Shown here: one piece after another, positions 23,753-33,243 of the stretch
Position numbering within the stretch: position 1 is the stretch's first letter
Layout: each line of letters opens with the position of its first letter
Source: Staphylococcus sp. NRL 16/872
GTDB taxonomy: Bacteria; Bacillota; Bacilli; Staphylococcales; Staphylococcaceae
Direction of reading: 5' to 3'
Assembly: GCF_022815905.2 (NCBI RefSeq)
Contig: NZ_CP119327.1
Location: 744,001 to 808,000 of the forward strand
Length of the DNA stretch: 64,000 bases
The notes under the pieces: model-generated
Seen by the model: only the letters and a program-made list of their open reading frames with translations
The model's database searches: none
What the model was told of the DNA's origin: nothing
Position numbers and translations under genes: made by a program

Positions 23753-24607
23753 ATGACAAAAAGAAAAATGATTTATTTCATATTTACATTATGTATAATG
23801 ACAGTTTTAGTTACAGGTTGTAGCCAATCTGAAAAACAACATTCTCGCAAATCATCAGCACTTAAAGATCAAACTGTGACATTGTTTATGCATGGATATG
23901 GTGGTAGTGAAAACTCTGAAAAATATATGGTGAAACAAGCGATTAACAAAGGTGTAACTAAAGACGCCATTGTTGCCACTGTAGATAATCAAGGTGACGT
24001 ACATTTCAAAGGTACTATTTCTGACAATGCTCAAAATCCTATTGTTAAGGTAGTGTTCGAAGATAATAAAAATGGTGATGTTAATCAAAATGCTAGGAAT
24101 ATTAAAAATGTCTTATCTGAATTAAAAGCACAATATGGTTTCACTAAATATAACTTTGTCGCCCATTCTATGGGTAATTTATCATTTGCTTATTTTATGA
24201 AAGATTATGGTAATGATAAGCAATTACCACAACTTCAAAAAGAAGTGAATATTGCTGGTACGTTTAATGGCGTACTTAATCTTAATGAAAAAGTTAATGA
24301 AATTAGCGTAGATAAAAATGGTAAGCCTAGTAAAATGAATGATAATTATAAAGAATTATTAGGATTAAAAGATATTTATAAAGGCAAAAATATCGAAGTT
24401 TTAAATATTTATGGAGACTTACAAGATGGCACACATTCAGATGGACGCGTCTCAAATAGTTCATCTAAGTCATTAAAGTATTTATTACAAGATAGTCCTA
24501 AATCTTATAAAGAAACTAAATATACTGGTAAACCCGCACAACATAGTGAGCTACATGAAAATAAAGAAGTAGCGAATGAAATAATCAAGTTCTTATGGAA
24601 TAAATAA
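23753..24607 (+). CDS. alpha/beta-hydrolase lipoprotein (DUF915-type)
   Basis: A predicted lipid-anchored surface hydrolase of 284 aa. Residues 1-22 form a lipoprotein signal with lipobox VLVTGC (C23 lipidated). The mature part is an alpha/beta hydrolase of the DUF915 cell-surface kind: oxyanion segment LFMHGYGGSENS (44-55), nucleophile S139 in VAHSMGNLS, and a late histidine in the AQHSELHENK segment. The start ATG was chosen over a GTG five codons upstream, which lies in the AGGTGG ribosome binding site. Substrate unknown; lipase or esterase is possible. Stands alone between terminators. Confidence 0.85.
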   Translation: MTKRKMIYFIFTLCIMTVLVTGCSQSEKQHSRKSSALKDQTVTLFMHGYGGSENSEKYMVKQAINKGVTKDAIVATVDNQGDVHFKGTISDNAQNPIVKVVFEDNKNGDVNQNARNIKNVLSELKAQYGFTKYNFVAHSMGNLSFAYFMKDYGNDKQLPQLQKEVNIAGTFNGVLNLNEKVNEISVDKNGKPSKMNDNYKELLGLKDIYKGKNIEVLNIYGDLQDGTHSDGRVSNSSSKSLKYLLQDSPKSYKETKYTGKPAQHSELHENKEVANEIIKFLWNK

Positions 24608-24619
24608 ATGTAAAAAAGA

Positions 24620-24670
24620 AAGAGTAGATAACGCGAGAAATTAAAATCAAGGCGTTGTCTACTCTTTTAT
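24620..24670. terminator. bidirectional terminator between convergent genes
   Basis: AAGAGTAGATAACGC and GCGTTGTCTACTCTT form a long stem (one mismatch, loop about 17 bases) with A-rich sequence on the left and TTTATTATT on the right, so it works on both strands. Confidence 0.85.
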
Positions 24671-24676
24671 TATTCC

Positions 24677-25678
24677 TTAAAAGCAAGCATTAGCTAATTG
24701 CTTAAGTAACTCTAGTCTATTTTCTTCACCAAATACGTGTGGCAATATCATCATTTCATCTGCGTCATAAGTTTGTTGCATATTCTGTAATTGCTCAGCC
24801 ACTTCATGAGGTAAGCCACTCACAATTCTTCTTTTATTTTTTTCAATTTTAGCGAGCTCTCTTTCAGAATATTGACGTTGTTGTGCAGTTTCTATAGAAG
24901 GATAAGACATAGGTTGTTTTAAATAGTTAATGCGCATTAACCATAAATGAAGCGCATCAAGTAAATCGCTAACCGTCGTCAATTTTTCTGCAGTCACGAC
25001 AAAGGTTGCCATAATAACGTAAGGCTTGTTGTCACTTGCTTCTTCATTATATAAGCCAAATTGCTTACGGTAATGAGCGATGACTTTATTTATTTGTGTC
25101 GACGGTTGCCCCATATGTGCGATGACTAAAGGTAACCCTTTTCGAGCAGCGAGTTCAGCACTTCGTTCACTCATTCCTAGAATATAGAGTTGTGGGTAAC
25201 TATTAATAAATGGTGTTGCTTGAAGTGACATGAAGCGGTGAGGCTGCTTTGTATCATCGGTAAAATATTTGATTAAGTCATCAATTTGTTGCGATAGCTC
25301 TGGTTTCTCAGTTTTAAATTCATTAAGTGCCTCGTTCACATTTTTAAAGCTAGGAGAACGACCAAGTCCCATATCAATACGATGGGGATGGCGTGCTTCC
25401 ATAATCTTAAATTGTTCGGCAACTTTATAAGCACTGTAGTGGGGCAACATCACGCCTCCACTGCCAATATGAATTCGATGTGTATGCTCTAATAACATCA
25501 TCATTACCATTTCAGGCGCGCTTGACGCCACAGAAGGCACTTGATGATGTTCCGCTATCCAATAGCGCTCATAACCAAGTTGATCAGCTAAGGTTGCTAA
25601 CTCGACACTATGATTGAAAGCGTCTTGAGCTGAACGACCTTCGAATATAGGCACGTAATCTAAGATTCCTAATTTCAT
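24677..25678 (-). CDS. LLM-class (luciferase-like) flavin-dependent oxidoreductase
   Basis: The 333-aa protein has the bacterial-luciferase-like TIM-barrel fold, shown by MKLGILDYVPIFEG, ERYWIAEHHQVPSVASSAPEM (about 37-57) and the HIGSGGVMLPHYSAYKVAEQF segment, the family's usual flavin-binding region, with MGLGRSPSF after it. Such proteins use FMNH2 and oxygen; alkanal-type monooxygenase activity is often guessed but the substrate is unknown. Divergent from the next gene, from which it is separated by 128 bases. Confidence 0.9.
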   Translation of the reverse strand: MKLGILDYVPIFEGRSAQDAFNHSVELATLADQLGYERYWIAEHHQVPSVASSAPEMVMMMLLEHTHRIHIGSGGVMLPHYSAYKVAEQFKIMEARHPHRIDMGLGRSPSFKNVNEALNEFKTEKPELSQQIDDLIKYFTDDTKQPHRFMSLQATPFINSYPQLYILGMSERSAELAARKGLPLVIAHMGQPSTQINKVIAHYRKQFGLYNEEASDNKPYVIMATFVVTAEKLTTVSDLLDALHLWLMRINYLKQPMSYPSIETAQQRQYSERELAKIEKNKRRIVSGLPHEVAEQLQNMQQTYDADEMMILPHVFGEENRLELLKQLANACF

Positions 25679-25749
25679 ATTAAGCAGGCTCCCTTTTTTG
25701 AAAAGTATTAATCCATATCATGTGTCATTATAAGTGGAAAGCATGATGA

Positions 25750-25779
25750 TTGCGATTAAATTGTTCATAGTACTATACT
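25750..25779 (+). promoter_or_regulatory. candidate promoter of the first dehydrogenase gene
   Basis: TTGCGA (25750-25755), 18-base spacer, TATACT (25774-25779), 27 bases before the ATG at 25807. Reasonable but unproven SigA-type site. Confidence 0.55.
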
Positions 25780-25806
25780 GTAAACAAATATTGAAAGGAG
25801 TTTTAG

Positions 25807-26817
25807 ATGATGAAGAATGAACAAGTGTTACTCGCTCAATATCCCAAAGGTATGCCACAAGATGATACATTTAAATATGAAGATAGCGAGGTAGCTGAAC
25901 CAGGAGACAATGAAGTTCAAGTAGAATCAATCTATATTTCAGTAGACCCTTATATGCGAGGTAGAATGTCGCAAGCTGATTCATATGTAGAACCATTTGA
26001 AATAGGTCAACCTATTGAAAGTCATATCGTTGGTAAAGTAATCAATTCTAACTCTGATCAATTTCAAGAAGGTGACATCGTTGTAGGAATGTTACCGTGG
26101 AAACGTATTAATACAGTAAACGAAGAGAAAGTCGATAAAGTTTCAAATACTGATGTGCCATTACATTTATATTTAAGTACACTAGGTTTAACTGGCCAAA
26201 CAGCTTATCACGGTTTACTAAATATTGGACAACCTAAGCCAGACGAAACGGTAGTTGTTTCTGCTGCTTCTGGTGCTGTAGGTGCCGTCGTAGGCCAAAT
26301 TGCTAAGTTGAAAGGCGCGCGTGTTGTCGGTATAGCTGGCGGAGATAAGAAAGTGAATTATCTTTCAGAAGAACTTGGCTTTGACGCTGGAGTAGATTAT
26401 AAGAAAGATGATTTCGCTGAAGCGTTAGCTAACGCAGTGCCTAATGGTGTTGATGTTTATTATGAAAATGTAGGCGGAGAAATCGGCGATGAAGTATTTA
26501 AACATCTTAATCGTCATGCGCGTATTCCAGTATGCGGTACAATTTCAAATTACAACCATCCTGAAGATGACCAAGGTCCACGTATTCAAAGTACGCTCAT
26601 TAAAAAACAAGCGATGATGCGAGGATTCTTAGTGGCAGAATTTGCTGATGATTTCGAACATGCTGGTAAAGAACTTGCGCAATGGATTCAAGAAGGTAAA
26701 ATTAAAACTAAAGTATCTATTGAAGAAGGATTCGAGAAATTACCGCAAGCCTTTCGTAACTTGTTTACTGGAGATAACTTTGGTAAGCAAGTGGTCAAAG
26801 TTTCAGATGCTGAGTAA
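25807..26817 (+). CDS. NADP-dependent medium-chain oxidoreductase (CurA/YfmJ type)
   Basis: A 336-aa zinc-free member of the medium-chain dehydrogenase/reductase superfamily, of the type that reduces alkenals, prostaglandin-like enones or curcumin with NADPH. N-terminal SVDPYMRGRM (about 47-56) and the Rossmann segment VVVSAASGAVGAVVGQIAK with YYENVGGEIGDEVF are the family marks. Expected role is detoxifying reactive carbonyls; the actual substrate is not shown. AAAGGAG lies before the start ATGATG. Confidence 0.88.
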   Translation: MMKNEQVLLAQYPKGMPQDDTFKYEDSEVAEPGDNEVQVESIYISVDPYMRGRMSQADSYVEPFEIGQPIESHIVGKVINSNSDQFQEGDIVVGMLPWKRINTVNEEKVDKVSNTDVPLHLYLSTLGLTGQTAYHGLLNIGQPKPDETVVVSAASGAVGAVVGQIAKLKGARVVGIAGGDKKVNYLSEELGFDAGVDYKKDDFAEALANAVPNGVDVYYENVGGEIGDEVFKHLNRHARIPVCGTISNYNHPEDDQGPRIQSTLIKKQAMMRGFLVAEFADDFEHAGKELAQWIQEGKIKTKVSIEEGFEKLPQAFRNLFTGDNFGKQVVKVSDAE

Positions 26818-26874
26818 TTTGGTTTCCCTTTTCAAAAAGCAACAGTAGATTGATTAAAAGGTGGCTAAGAAGTA

Positions 26875-27888
26875 ATGAAAGCAATTGGATTTGAACAACC
26901 ATTTAAATTAGAAGAAGGCAATTTATTTAAGGAATATGAACTTGAAACGCCGCAACCGAGCGCGCGCGACATACTCGTGAAAATTCAAAGTATCAGTGTG
27001 AATCCTGTAGATACAAAGCAACGTATCACTCCAGTGGAAAATGCACCGAGAGTGTTGGGATTTGACGCAGTAGGAACAGTTGAAGCGATCGGTTCGGAAG
27101 TAGAATTATTTGAAGTAGGTGACCGCGTATTCTATGCAGGAGCACCGAATCGTCATGGTTCAAATGCGACTTACCAAGTTGTTGATGAACGTATCGTGGC
27201 GAAAGCACCAAGTAATTTAACTGCTGAACAAGCGGCGAGCTTACCATTAACTGGACTTACCGCTTCGGAAACGCTATTCGACGCGTTTGGCATTTCAACA
27301 AATGCTAAAGAGAATGAAGGTAAATCACTACTTATTATTAATGGTGCTGGTGGTGTCGGAAGTATTGCGACACAAATTGCTAAAGCATACGGCCTACAAG
27401 TTATTACTACAGCCTCACGTGATGAAACAGTAGCGTGGAGTAAGAAGATGGGCGCTGACATTGTGCTTAATCACAAACATGATTTAGCAACGCAACTAAA
27501 GCAACATGATATTGAAGCAGTAGACTATGTATTTTGCACGTTTGATACGGATATGTATTATGACACGATGATTAAGGTTGTGAAACCGCTTGGCCACATT
27601 GCGACGATTGTTGCTTTTAAAGAGAAACAAGATTTAAATGCATTGAAAGCGAAGAATATCAGCTTTACGCATGAATTTATGTTTGCAAGACCTGTGCATC
27701 AAACGACAGATATGATTCAACAACATGCGTATTTGAAAGATATTGCTGAAAAGGTAGAACAAGGTACGTACCAACCTACAACTACTAACACTATTTCAGG
27801 ACTTACAGTAGAGAACTTATATAATGCTCATAAAACGTTAGAATCTAGCACAATGATTGGAAAATTAATCATTAATGTTGAAGAGTAA
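26875..27888 (+). CDS. zinc-type alcohol dehydrogenase-like protein
   Basis: A 337-aa medium-chain dehydrogenase/reductase resembling the S. aureus protein annotated as zinc-type alcohol dehydrogenase-like. N-terminal GroES-like domain with [10 protein letters not shown] and [17 protein letters not shown], Rossmann segment [23 protein letters not shown] (about 155-177). I do not see the cysteine and histidine ligands of true zinc alcohol dehydrogenases, so it is probably a zinc-free quinone-oxidoreductase type despite the name. 57 bases after the previous gene with AAGGTGG upstream; possibly co-transcribed. Confidence 0.88.
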   Translation: MKAIGFEQPFKLEEGNLFKEYELETPQPSARDILVKIQSISVNPVDTKQRITPVENAPRVLGFDAVGTVEAIGSEVELFEVGDRVFYAGAPNRHGSNATYQVVDERIVAKAPSNLTAEQAASLPLTGLTASETLFDAFGISTNAKENEGKSLLIINGAGGVGSIATQIAKAYGLQVITTASRDETVAWSKKMGADIVLNHKHDLATQLKQHDIEAVDYVFCTFDTDMYYDTMIKVVKPLGHIATIVAFKEKQDLNALKAKNISFTHEFMFARPVHQTTDMIQQHAYLKDIAEKVEQGTYQPTTTNTISGLTVENLYNAHKTLESSTMIGKLIINVEE

Positions 27889-27925
27889 AAGTTGATTTTA
27901 AGAGATAGTTAATAATTTGAAAAAT

Positions 27926-27978
27926 TGGCGTTTATTATTATGCGATTGGGCAATAATAATAAACGTCATTTTTTATTA
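27926..27978 (+). terminator. terminator after the dehydrogenase pair
   Basis: GCGTTTATTATTA and TAATAATAAACGT form a long AT-rich stem around GCGATTGGG, followed by CATTTTTTATTATT. Confidence 0.75.
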
Positions 27979-28030
27979 TTGGGAAATGGCAACAAAAATT
28001 AAATCATAATTTAGAGAAAGGAGTTTATGG

Positions 28031-29569
28031 ATGAAAAATAAATCCATTAGTGTTGTATTTTGGACGGCATTAGTCATTTGTACATTGTTTGTCTTATATG
28101 GTGCTTTATTGCCGAAACAGTTAGAAACGGTAACGCAAAATATTACGTCATTTATAGCCGTCAACTTTTCATGGTACTACTTACTACTTGTTTTAATGAT
28201 TTTCTTTATATGTGTATATCTTTTATTTTCAAGATATGCGTCAATTACGCTCGGGGAAGAAGGAGAAGATCCAGAATTCTCTTTACCTTCTTGGTTTGCG
28301 ATGTTATTTAGTGCAGGAATGGGAATTGGTTTAGTTTTTTGGACGACGGCAGAACCTATTAGTCATGCATTCACATTAACACCTATACATAAAGCAGGCA
28401 CTCAAGTTGCAATTAATGATGCATTTCAATTTGCATTTTTCCACTGGGGTGTGCACGCATGGGCAGTATATGGCATTGTCGCTTTAGTCTTTGCTTACTT
28501 TAGTTTCCATAAAGGATACGCTGGATTAGTGAGTGCAACGTTAGTCCCTATCTTCGGTGAAAAGCGAATGAAAGGCCCAATTGGAGGTGCGATAGACGTA
28601 CTTGCTGTTATAGCAACAGTTACAGGCGTAGCGGCTACCTTAGGCTTCGGTGCACTTCAAATTAACGAAGGATTAAACTTCTTATTTGGTTTACCGAATA
28701 ATTTTGGTACTCAAGTCATCTTAATTATTATAGCTACTGCGTTATTTACTTGGTCGGCTTGGTCTGGTATTGATAAGGGAATTAAAACGTTAAGTAATAT
28801 AAATATGTTATTAGCATTTATTGTCTTATTAGGTTTATTTATCGTAGGCCCAACATTGTACATATTAAACACCTTTACTAACGGATTAGGTAACTATATC
28901 TTTAATTTCTTTAGTATGAGTTTACGTATCCCAATGAATGGGGGAGAGAAATTTAAATGGTTACAAAATTGGACAATCTTCTATTGGGCATGGTGGGTAT
29001 CATGGGCACCGTTCGTCGGTATCTTCATTGCTCGTGTGTCTAGAGGTCGTACTATTAAAGAATTTATCTTAGGTGTATTGTTCGTGCCAGCACTGGTATG
29101 TTTCTTCTTCTTTGCAGTCTTTGGTGCATCAGCAGTGTATTTACAAGATAAAGGTATTGCAAATATAGCGAAAGAAGCTACAGAAACAGCAACGTTTGCG
29201 ACATTGCAACATTATCCGCTAGGATTTATTTTGAGTATCGTTTCTTTAATAGTAATTATGATATTCTTTGTTACTTCAGCTGACTCAGCAACTTATGTAC
29301 TAGGTATGTTAAGTTCTAAAGGGGAAATTAATCCTGCTTCGTTTGTAAAAGTAAGCTGGGGTATTATACTCGCTTTATTTGCGATGATTATGATTTATAC
29401 AGGGGGAACGCAAGCTATACAAAATTTACTGATTATTGCTGCATTGCCATTTTCATTAGTGATTATTTTTATGATTTGGTCACTCTTTAAATCATTAGCA
29501 AACGATCATCCAAGACATTCAAAACAAAAATTTTTACAATATAAAAGTTCTGAAGAAAAAAATAAATAA
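28031..29569 (+). CDS. opuD2: BCCT-family osmoprotectant transporter (OpuD/BetT type)
   Basis: Imports a quaternary ammonium solute such as glycine betaine, choline or carnitine with sodium. The 512-aa protein has about 12 membrane segments and the BCCT signature: MGIGLVFWTTAEPISHA early (about 97-113) and the tryptophan box WTIFYWAWWVSWAPFVGIFIARVSRGR (about 317-343). In S. aureus a homologous gene (opuD2) precedes the asp23 genes, as here. AGAAAGGAG lies before the ATG. Substrate is inferred. Confidence 0.9.
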   Translation: MKNKSISVVFWTALVICTLFVLYGALLPKQLETVTQNITSFIAVNFSWYYLLLVLMIFFICVYLLFSRYASITLGEEGEDPEFSLPSWFAMLFSAGMGIGLVFWTTAEPISHAFTLTPIHKAGTQVAINDAFQFAFFHWGVHAWAVYGIVALVFAYFSFHKGYAGLVSATLVPIFGEKRMKGPIGGAIDVLAVIATVTGVAATLGFGALQINEGLNFLFGLPNNFGTQVILIIIATALFTWSAWSGIDKGIKTLSNINMLLAFIVLLGLFIVGPTLYILNTFTNGLGNYIFNFFSMSLRIPMNGGEKFKWLQNWTIFYWAWWVSWAPFVGIFIARVSRGRTIKEFILGVLFVPALVCFFFFAVFGASAVYLQDKGIANIAKEATETATFATLQHYPLGFILSIVSLIVIMIFFVTSADSATYVLGMLSSKGEINPASFVKVSWGIILALFAMIMIYTGGTQAIQNLLIIAALPFSLVIIFMIWSLFKSLANDHPRHSKQKFLQYKSSEEKNK

Positions 29570-29589
29570 AAAATAATTATAAATTTTAT

Positions 29590-29615
29590 GTTTTTATTAT
29601 GTTAACTTTGGGAAT
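29590..29615 (+). promoter_or_regulatory. SigB-type promoter of the amaP-asp23 genes
   Basis: GTTTTT (29590-29595), 14-base spacer, GGGAAT (29610-29615) fits the general-stress sigma-B pattern GTTTWW-N13-15-GGGWAW. In S. aureus asp23 is a standard SigB marker. It lies 76 bases before amaP and just after opuD2. Confidence 0.7.
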
Positions 29616-29691
29616 ATTGCTTTTAGAAGGTAAGCTTTAAGAATGTTTATAATCAAATAATTCAACAATAACTAAGGAGGTGCATGACGAG

Positions 29692-30228
29692 GTGAAACGA
29701 TTAAAGAATTTTATCCTCGGCCTATTAATAGTTGCTATTGTTGGATTCCTATTGTTTATGTACATAAAGGATAGTCGTATTTCTCAATATCAACACTATT
29801 TCTTACAATTCAATTGGTTCCAACCACTATTAATTGGTTTGGCTGCTCTACTTATATTGATTGGTTTAATATTAGTACTCAGCATATTCAAACCAACATA
29901 TAGAAAACCTGGTTTATACAAAGACTACAATGACGGACATATTTATGTATCACGTAAAGCAGTAGAAAAAACTGCCTATGATACATTAGCTAAGTACGAA
30001 GATGTAAGACAACCAAATGTGGTTTCTAAGCTTTATAACAAGAAAAACAATTCATATATTGACATTAAAGCAGACTTCTTTGTACCAAATAATGTACAAG
30101 TTAAGTCTTTAACTGAAAGTATTAGAGCTGATATTAAAGATAAAGTTGAATATTTTACTGAAATGCCAGTAAGAAAATTAGAAATTAATGTCAGAGACCA
30201 AAAATCTGCAGGACAACGCGTAATATAA
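29692..30228 (+). CDS. amaP: Asp23 membrane-anchoring protein AmaP
   Basis: AmaP holds the abundant Asp23 protein at the cell membrane. The 178-aa protein has two N-terminal membrane segments (about residues 5-25 and 43-68) forming a hairpin, then a cytosolic DUF322-like domain (about 80-175) related to Asp23. I choose the GTG at 29692, 11 bases after AAGGAGG (29674-29680); the GTG at 29680 falls inside that ribosome binding site. First gene of the stress module. Confidence 0.88.
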   Translation: MKRLKNFILGLLIVAIVGFLLFMYIKDSRISQYQHYFLQFNWFQPLLIGLAALLILIGLILVLSIFKPTYRKPGLYKDYNDGHIYVSRKAVEKTAYDTLAKYEDVRQPNVVSKLYNKKNNSYIDIKADFFVPNNVQVKSLTESIRADIKDKVEYFTEMPVRKLEINVRDQKSAGQRVI

Positions 30229-30240
30229 GGGAGGGATAAC

Positions 30241-30480
30241 ATGGCTAATAATAATAATCAAAATGGACAAGATGCTGGTCAACAAATTATTGACTTCATT
30301 AAAGCTTATAAGTGGCGTATCATCGGTTTCTTTGCATTTTTAATTATAGCAATCTTATTCCTAACTTTAGGATTCTGGAAAACAGTTTTAATCATTGTAT
30401 TATGTTTAATCGGAATTGGCGTTGGGTATATTAAAGACCGTACACAAGACTTTATGAACTTCTTAAATAGATGGAGTTAG
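30241..30480 (+). CDS. DUF2273 small membrane protein of the asp23 module
   Basis: A 79-aa protein with two hydrophobic helices (about residues 27-47 and 49-66) separated by a very short turn, matching DUF2273 proteins found between amaP and asp23 in staphylococci. The N-terminus is Asn/Gln-rich (MANNNNQNGQDAGQQ). Its role is unknown; it may help bind AmaP or Asp23 to the membrane. GGGAGG lies before the ATG. Confidence 0.88.
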   Translation: MANNNNQNGQDAGQQIIDFIKAYKWRIIGFFAFLIIAILFLTLGFWKTVLIIVLCLIGIGVGYIKDRTQDFMNFLNRWS

Positions 30481-30559
30481 ATTTATCTAGTTAAGAGTTC
30501 ATATAAATACTAATGAAAATAAATTTTTTAATAATATTATATAAAAAGGAGAATTTATC

Positions 30560-31090
30560 ATGGCAGTAGATAATAATAAAGCTAAACAAGCATACAATAA
30601 TCAAACTGGGGTAAATGATCAAGAAAGAGAAGAACGTCAAAGAGAAGTACAAGAACGTAGAGAAGAACGTAACGAGCAACGTTTTGAAAATAAATTAACT
30701 TTCTCTGATGAAGTTGTCGAAAAAATCGCTGGTATCGCAGCACGTGAAGTAAAAGGAATCTTAGCTATGAAAGGCGGTTTCGCTGACAATTTCACTAATG
30801 CTTTCTCAAGTGGTAATAACGTAACTACAGGTGTTTCTGTTGAAGTTGGCGAAAGACAAGCAGCGATTGACTTAAAAGTAATCTTAGAATACGGCGAATC
30901 AGCTCCTAAAATTTTCCGTAAAGTCACTGACATTGTTAAAGAACAAGTTAAATACATCACTGGTTTAGATGTTGTTGAAGTTAACATGCAAGTTGAAGAT
31001 GTTATGACTAAAAAAGAATGGGCTCTAAAAAATGACAAAAACAAAGACAACAACAATAACAATAACTCTGAAAGATCAGAGTTACAATAA
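30560..31090 (+). CDS. asp23: alkaline shock protein 23
   Basis: Asp23 (176 aa) is a very abundant membrane-associated cytosolic protein in staphylococci, linked to cell-envelope stress and controlled by SigB. The DUF322 domain spans about residues 50-150 ([20 protein letters not shown]... [20 protein letters not shown]). Both ends are low-complexity: a charged Glu/Arg-rich N-terminus (about 20-45) and an Asn/Lys-rich C-terminus (about 155-170). AAAAGGAG lies before the ATG. Ends at a clear terminator. Confidence 0.95.
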   Translation: MAVDNNKAKQAYNNQTGVNDQEREERQREVQERREERNEQRFENKLTFSDEVVEKIAGIAAREVKGILAMKGGFADNFTNAFSSGNNVTTGVSVEVGERQAAIDLKVILEYGESAPKIFRKVTDIVKEQVKYITGLDVVEVNMQVEDVMTKKEWALKNDKNKDNNNNNNSERSELQ

Positions 31091-31104
31091 TAAGTAATCA
31101 CTTT

Positions 31105-31140
31105 TAAAACCTTAAGCATTTATTGTCTTAAGGTTTTTTA
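31105..31140 (+). terminator. asp23 terminator
   Basis: AAAACCTTAAG and CTTAAGGTTTT form an 11-bp stem with a 10-base loop, running straight into T6. Confidence 0.92.
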
Positions 31141-31151
31141 TTGCTATAAGA

Positions 31152-31188
31152 AAACAGGAACGAAGATGCCTTCGTTCCTGTTCTTATT
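31152..31188. terminator. terminator of sfaD
   Basis: AACAGGAACGAA and TTCGTTCCTGTT form a 12-bp stem with a 6-base loop just past the sfaD stop; A-rich sequence on the left gives the T run for the minus strand. Confidence 0.85.
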
Positions 31189-31191
31189 CGC

Positions 31192-33141
31192 TTAACGATG
31201 TAATGGGTTATCTACTTTAATATAAGTATAATGATGTGCTTCATCTTCTAAACGCATCGTTGTCACGCATTTATAATCGATAGTTTCAGCGAATAAAGTA
31301 GACGTTATCATTTTTAAGCGTTCCTCATCAACATCATCTAGATTTGTTAGAATTTGATGAATAATCTCGCTAATTTGGCGCCACGTATGCTCCTCGAAAG
31401 ATGCATCTTCTATTACTTTAGCTACTGTTAATATAAGTTCCCCTAAATGATTTTGAACAGTTGAATAAAATGCCTTATTAAATACTGAAGTTTTAGAATC
31501 AGTAAGAATTCTAGATTTTTCGTGAAAATCATCTGTAGCATATCCACTCGCATTTAGTTGTGCTTCCTCAATACGTAACCCTTCAAAGTCACGGATATAT
31601 ATCGTATTAAGGCTACCATTCTGATTAAACGAAGCAATTGAATTTTGTAAATGTGCTTCGAGCGCTATACCGTATTTGACATAAAGTGGAAGTACAATAC
31701 CTAATAATTGTGTCGCATAGTCACATAACCATAATTGACCAGCTTCTTCAAAACTTCCAACCCCTTCATTCTGTTGGAATAATTTAATAAGACTGTCAAT
31801 AGGGGTTTCTTCATTATATTTATAATTTGCTACTAAACTTGATGGAATCATAGGCATACTGTCTTTAGCAATTAGTTGATAAATATTTTCTCGGAAAAGG
31901 GTGCCTAATTGTTCGCTACGATCAGTTTGGATGTCATCGCTATCATATTCATTATAAAAATGTATACCTGCTAATTCATCTAATATTTCTATGCGATAGT
32001 CATGAAATACACTATCATTATCTAAAATATCATTTAAAATTTTAGTCACTAAAGGACCATTATGCGTTGTTTGTTCAGATAGTGTCCTGATTTCCCCAGT
32101 AATATGTACATTCGTCGATAGTTTAATATGAGGTAATTGCTTTGGATACTTAGGCATCAATGTTCTAAATGATAAGCCAGCATAATACGGTAAACTTATA
32201 TTTAAAGGAAAGATGAGTTGTTGCTCAAGTTCTGCCTGATATTGTTCCTTTAAAATATAGTCATACTGCCAAGGATGCACAATCATTAAATGATATTCTG
32301 ATAAATTTACAGATTGGTTAAGTTCATTAGAAATTTGAGTGTGTAATTTTGGGAAGATAGACTTAATTTCTTCATTATAGTTATTAGCTAACGCTTGAGT
32401 ATTAGCGATACTTTTATGAATTAAGACGCATTTTAAATTAATTTCTTGACCATATTCAGAACTATAATAAATATTTTCCTGAGCGCTTAACCCTTTACGT
32501 AATTTAGCACCAGGATGAAGCGGATGGCCTTCAATGACAGCTTGTTCAGAACGTAAGTAACTGTCTTCGTGATTAGAAATAATATCTAGAAGCGGTTTAT
32601 CTGTGTCGCGCATGTGATATGCCTGATAAGCTAATGCAAGCGCCATATTAGCTACACTATTATCTAAATCTGCTTTAAACTGTTCACTTGCCTCATTTTC
32701 GAGCGCTGGATCTTCGATTAGTATGTAATCTAGAACTTCAAGCGGATGCATAAGTCTCGTAAATTCACTCTGTTCCTCATCAGATACATAGAATGGCCCT
32801 ACCACATCCACTCGACCGAAAGCATGTCGACCTTCAACTTTCCCATATACGTATTTCTTTGCTTTTGGAAAATGAACACACAATACGTCTTCATCTTTAT
32901 CAATAGATAAACAATCGAACTTATTAGCTGACACTATTAAACTATTGTCCTTACCATTTACTAAATTCTCACGATATAAAGAAATAATTAAACGTTGTGA
33001 AATCTTATCTCGACTTGCCAACAGGTTATCTTCAAAATCACCTAATAATTGAGGATAATTTTGTTTTAAGAATGCATAGGCATCTTGTTCTTCTTCAGTT
33101 AATTGAATATTAAAGTTATTGATATTAATTATGTTAGTCAT
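31192..33141 (-). CDS. sfaD: staphyloferrin A synthetase SfaD (IucA/IucC family)
   Basis: An ATP-dependent NRPS-independent siderophore synthetase of 649 aa. In staphyloferrin A synthesis SfaD joins the first citrate to D-ornithine. The IucA/IucC domain contains EGHPLHPGAKLRKG (about 230-243) and the LMIVHPWQYDYIL segment; the C-terminal FhuF-like part follows. The start MTNIININN was chosen because AGGTG precedes it on the minus strand; an open stretch of 26 codons upstream would run through the Fur box. Divergent from sfaA with a shared regulatory region. Confidence 0.93.
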   Translation of the reverse strand: MTNIININNFNIQLTEEEQDAYAFLKQNYPQLLGDFEDNLLASRDKISQRLIISLYRENLVNGKDNSLIVSANKFDCLSIDKDEDVLCVHFPKAKKYVYGKVEGRHAFGRVDVVGPFYVSDEEQSEFTRLMHPLEVLDYILIEDPALENEASEQFKADLDNSVANMALALAYQAYHMRDTDKPLLDIISNHEDSYLRSEQAVIEGHPLHPGAKLRKGLSAQENIYYSSEYGQEINLKCVLIHKSIANTQALANNYNEEIKSIFPKLHTQISNELNQSVNLSEYHLMIVHPWQYDYILKEQYQAELEQQLIFPLNISLPYYAGLSFRTLMPKYPKQLPHIKLSTNVHITGEIRTLSEQTTHNGPLVTKILNDILDNDSVFHDYRIEILDELAGIHFYNEYDSDDIQTDRSEQLGTLFRENIYQLIAKDSMPMIPSSLVANYKYNEETPIDSLIKLFQQNEGVGSFEEAGQLWLCDYATQLLGIVLPLYVKYGIALEAHLQNSIASFNQNGSLNTIYIRDFEGLRIEEAQLNASGYATDDFHEKSRILTDSKTSVFNKAFYSTVQNHLGELILTVAKVIEDASFEEHTWRQISEIIHQILTNLDDVDEERLKMITSTLFAETIDYKCVTTMRLEDEAHHYTYIKVDNPLHR

Positions 33142-33190
33142 AAAACACCTCAAAATTATTTTACAAAAATCAAAATGATTTGTATAATCC

Positions 33191-33219
33191 ATAATATCGA
33201 TAATGATATTCATTATCAA
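33191..33219. promoter_or_regulatory. Fur box over the sfaD promoter, between sfaD and sfaA
   Basis: GATAATGATATTCATTATC (33199-33217) matches the 19-bp Fur consensus at 18 positions. On the minus strand it fills the spacer of TTGATA (33219-33214), 17 bases, TATTAT (33196-33191), so Fur-iron binding would shut sfaD. The sfaA promoter on the plus strand must overlap the same site but its -35/-10 are not clear to me. Confidence 0.9.
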
Positions 33220-33243
33220 TTATAAAGGAGTAGGTGAAACGCT

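Noticed and set aside
26875-27888. True zinc alcohol dehydrogenase
   Set aside because: The expected catalytic-zinc cysteine/histidine ligands are not visible in the N-terminal domain; kept only as a zinc-type-like name.
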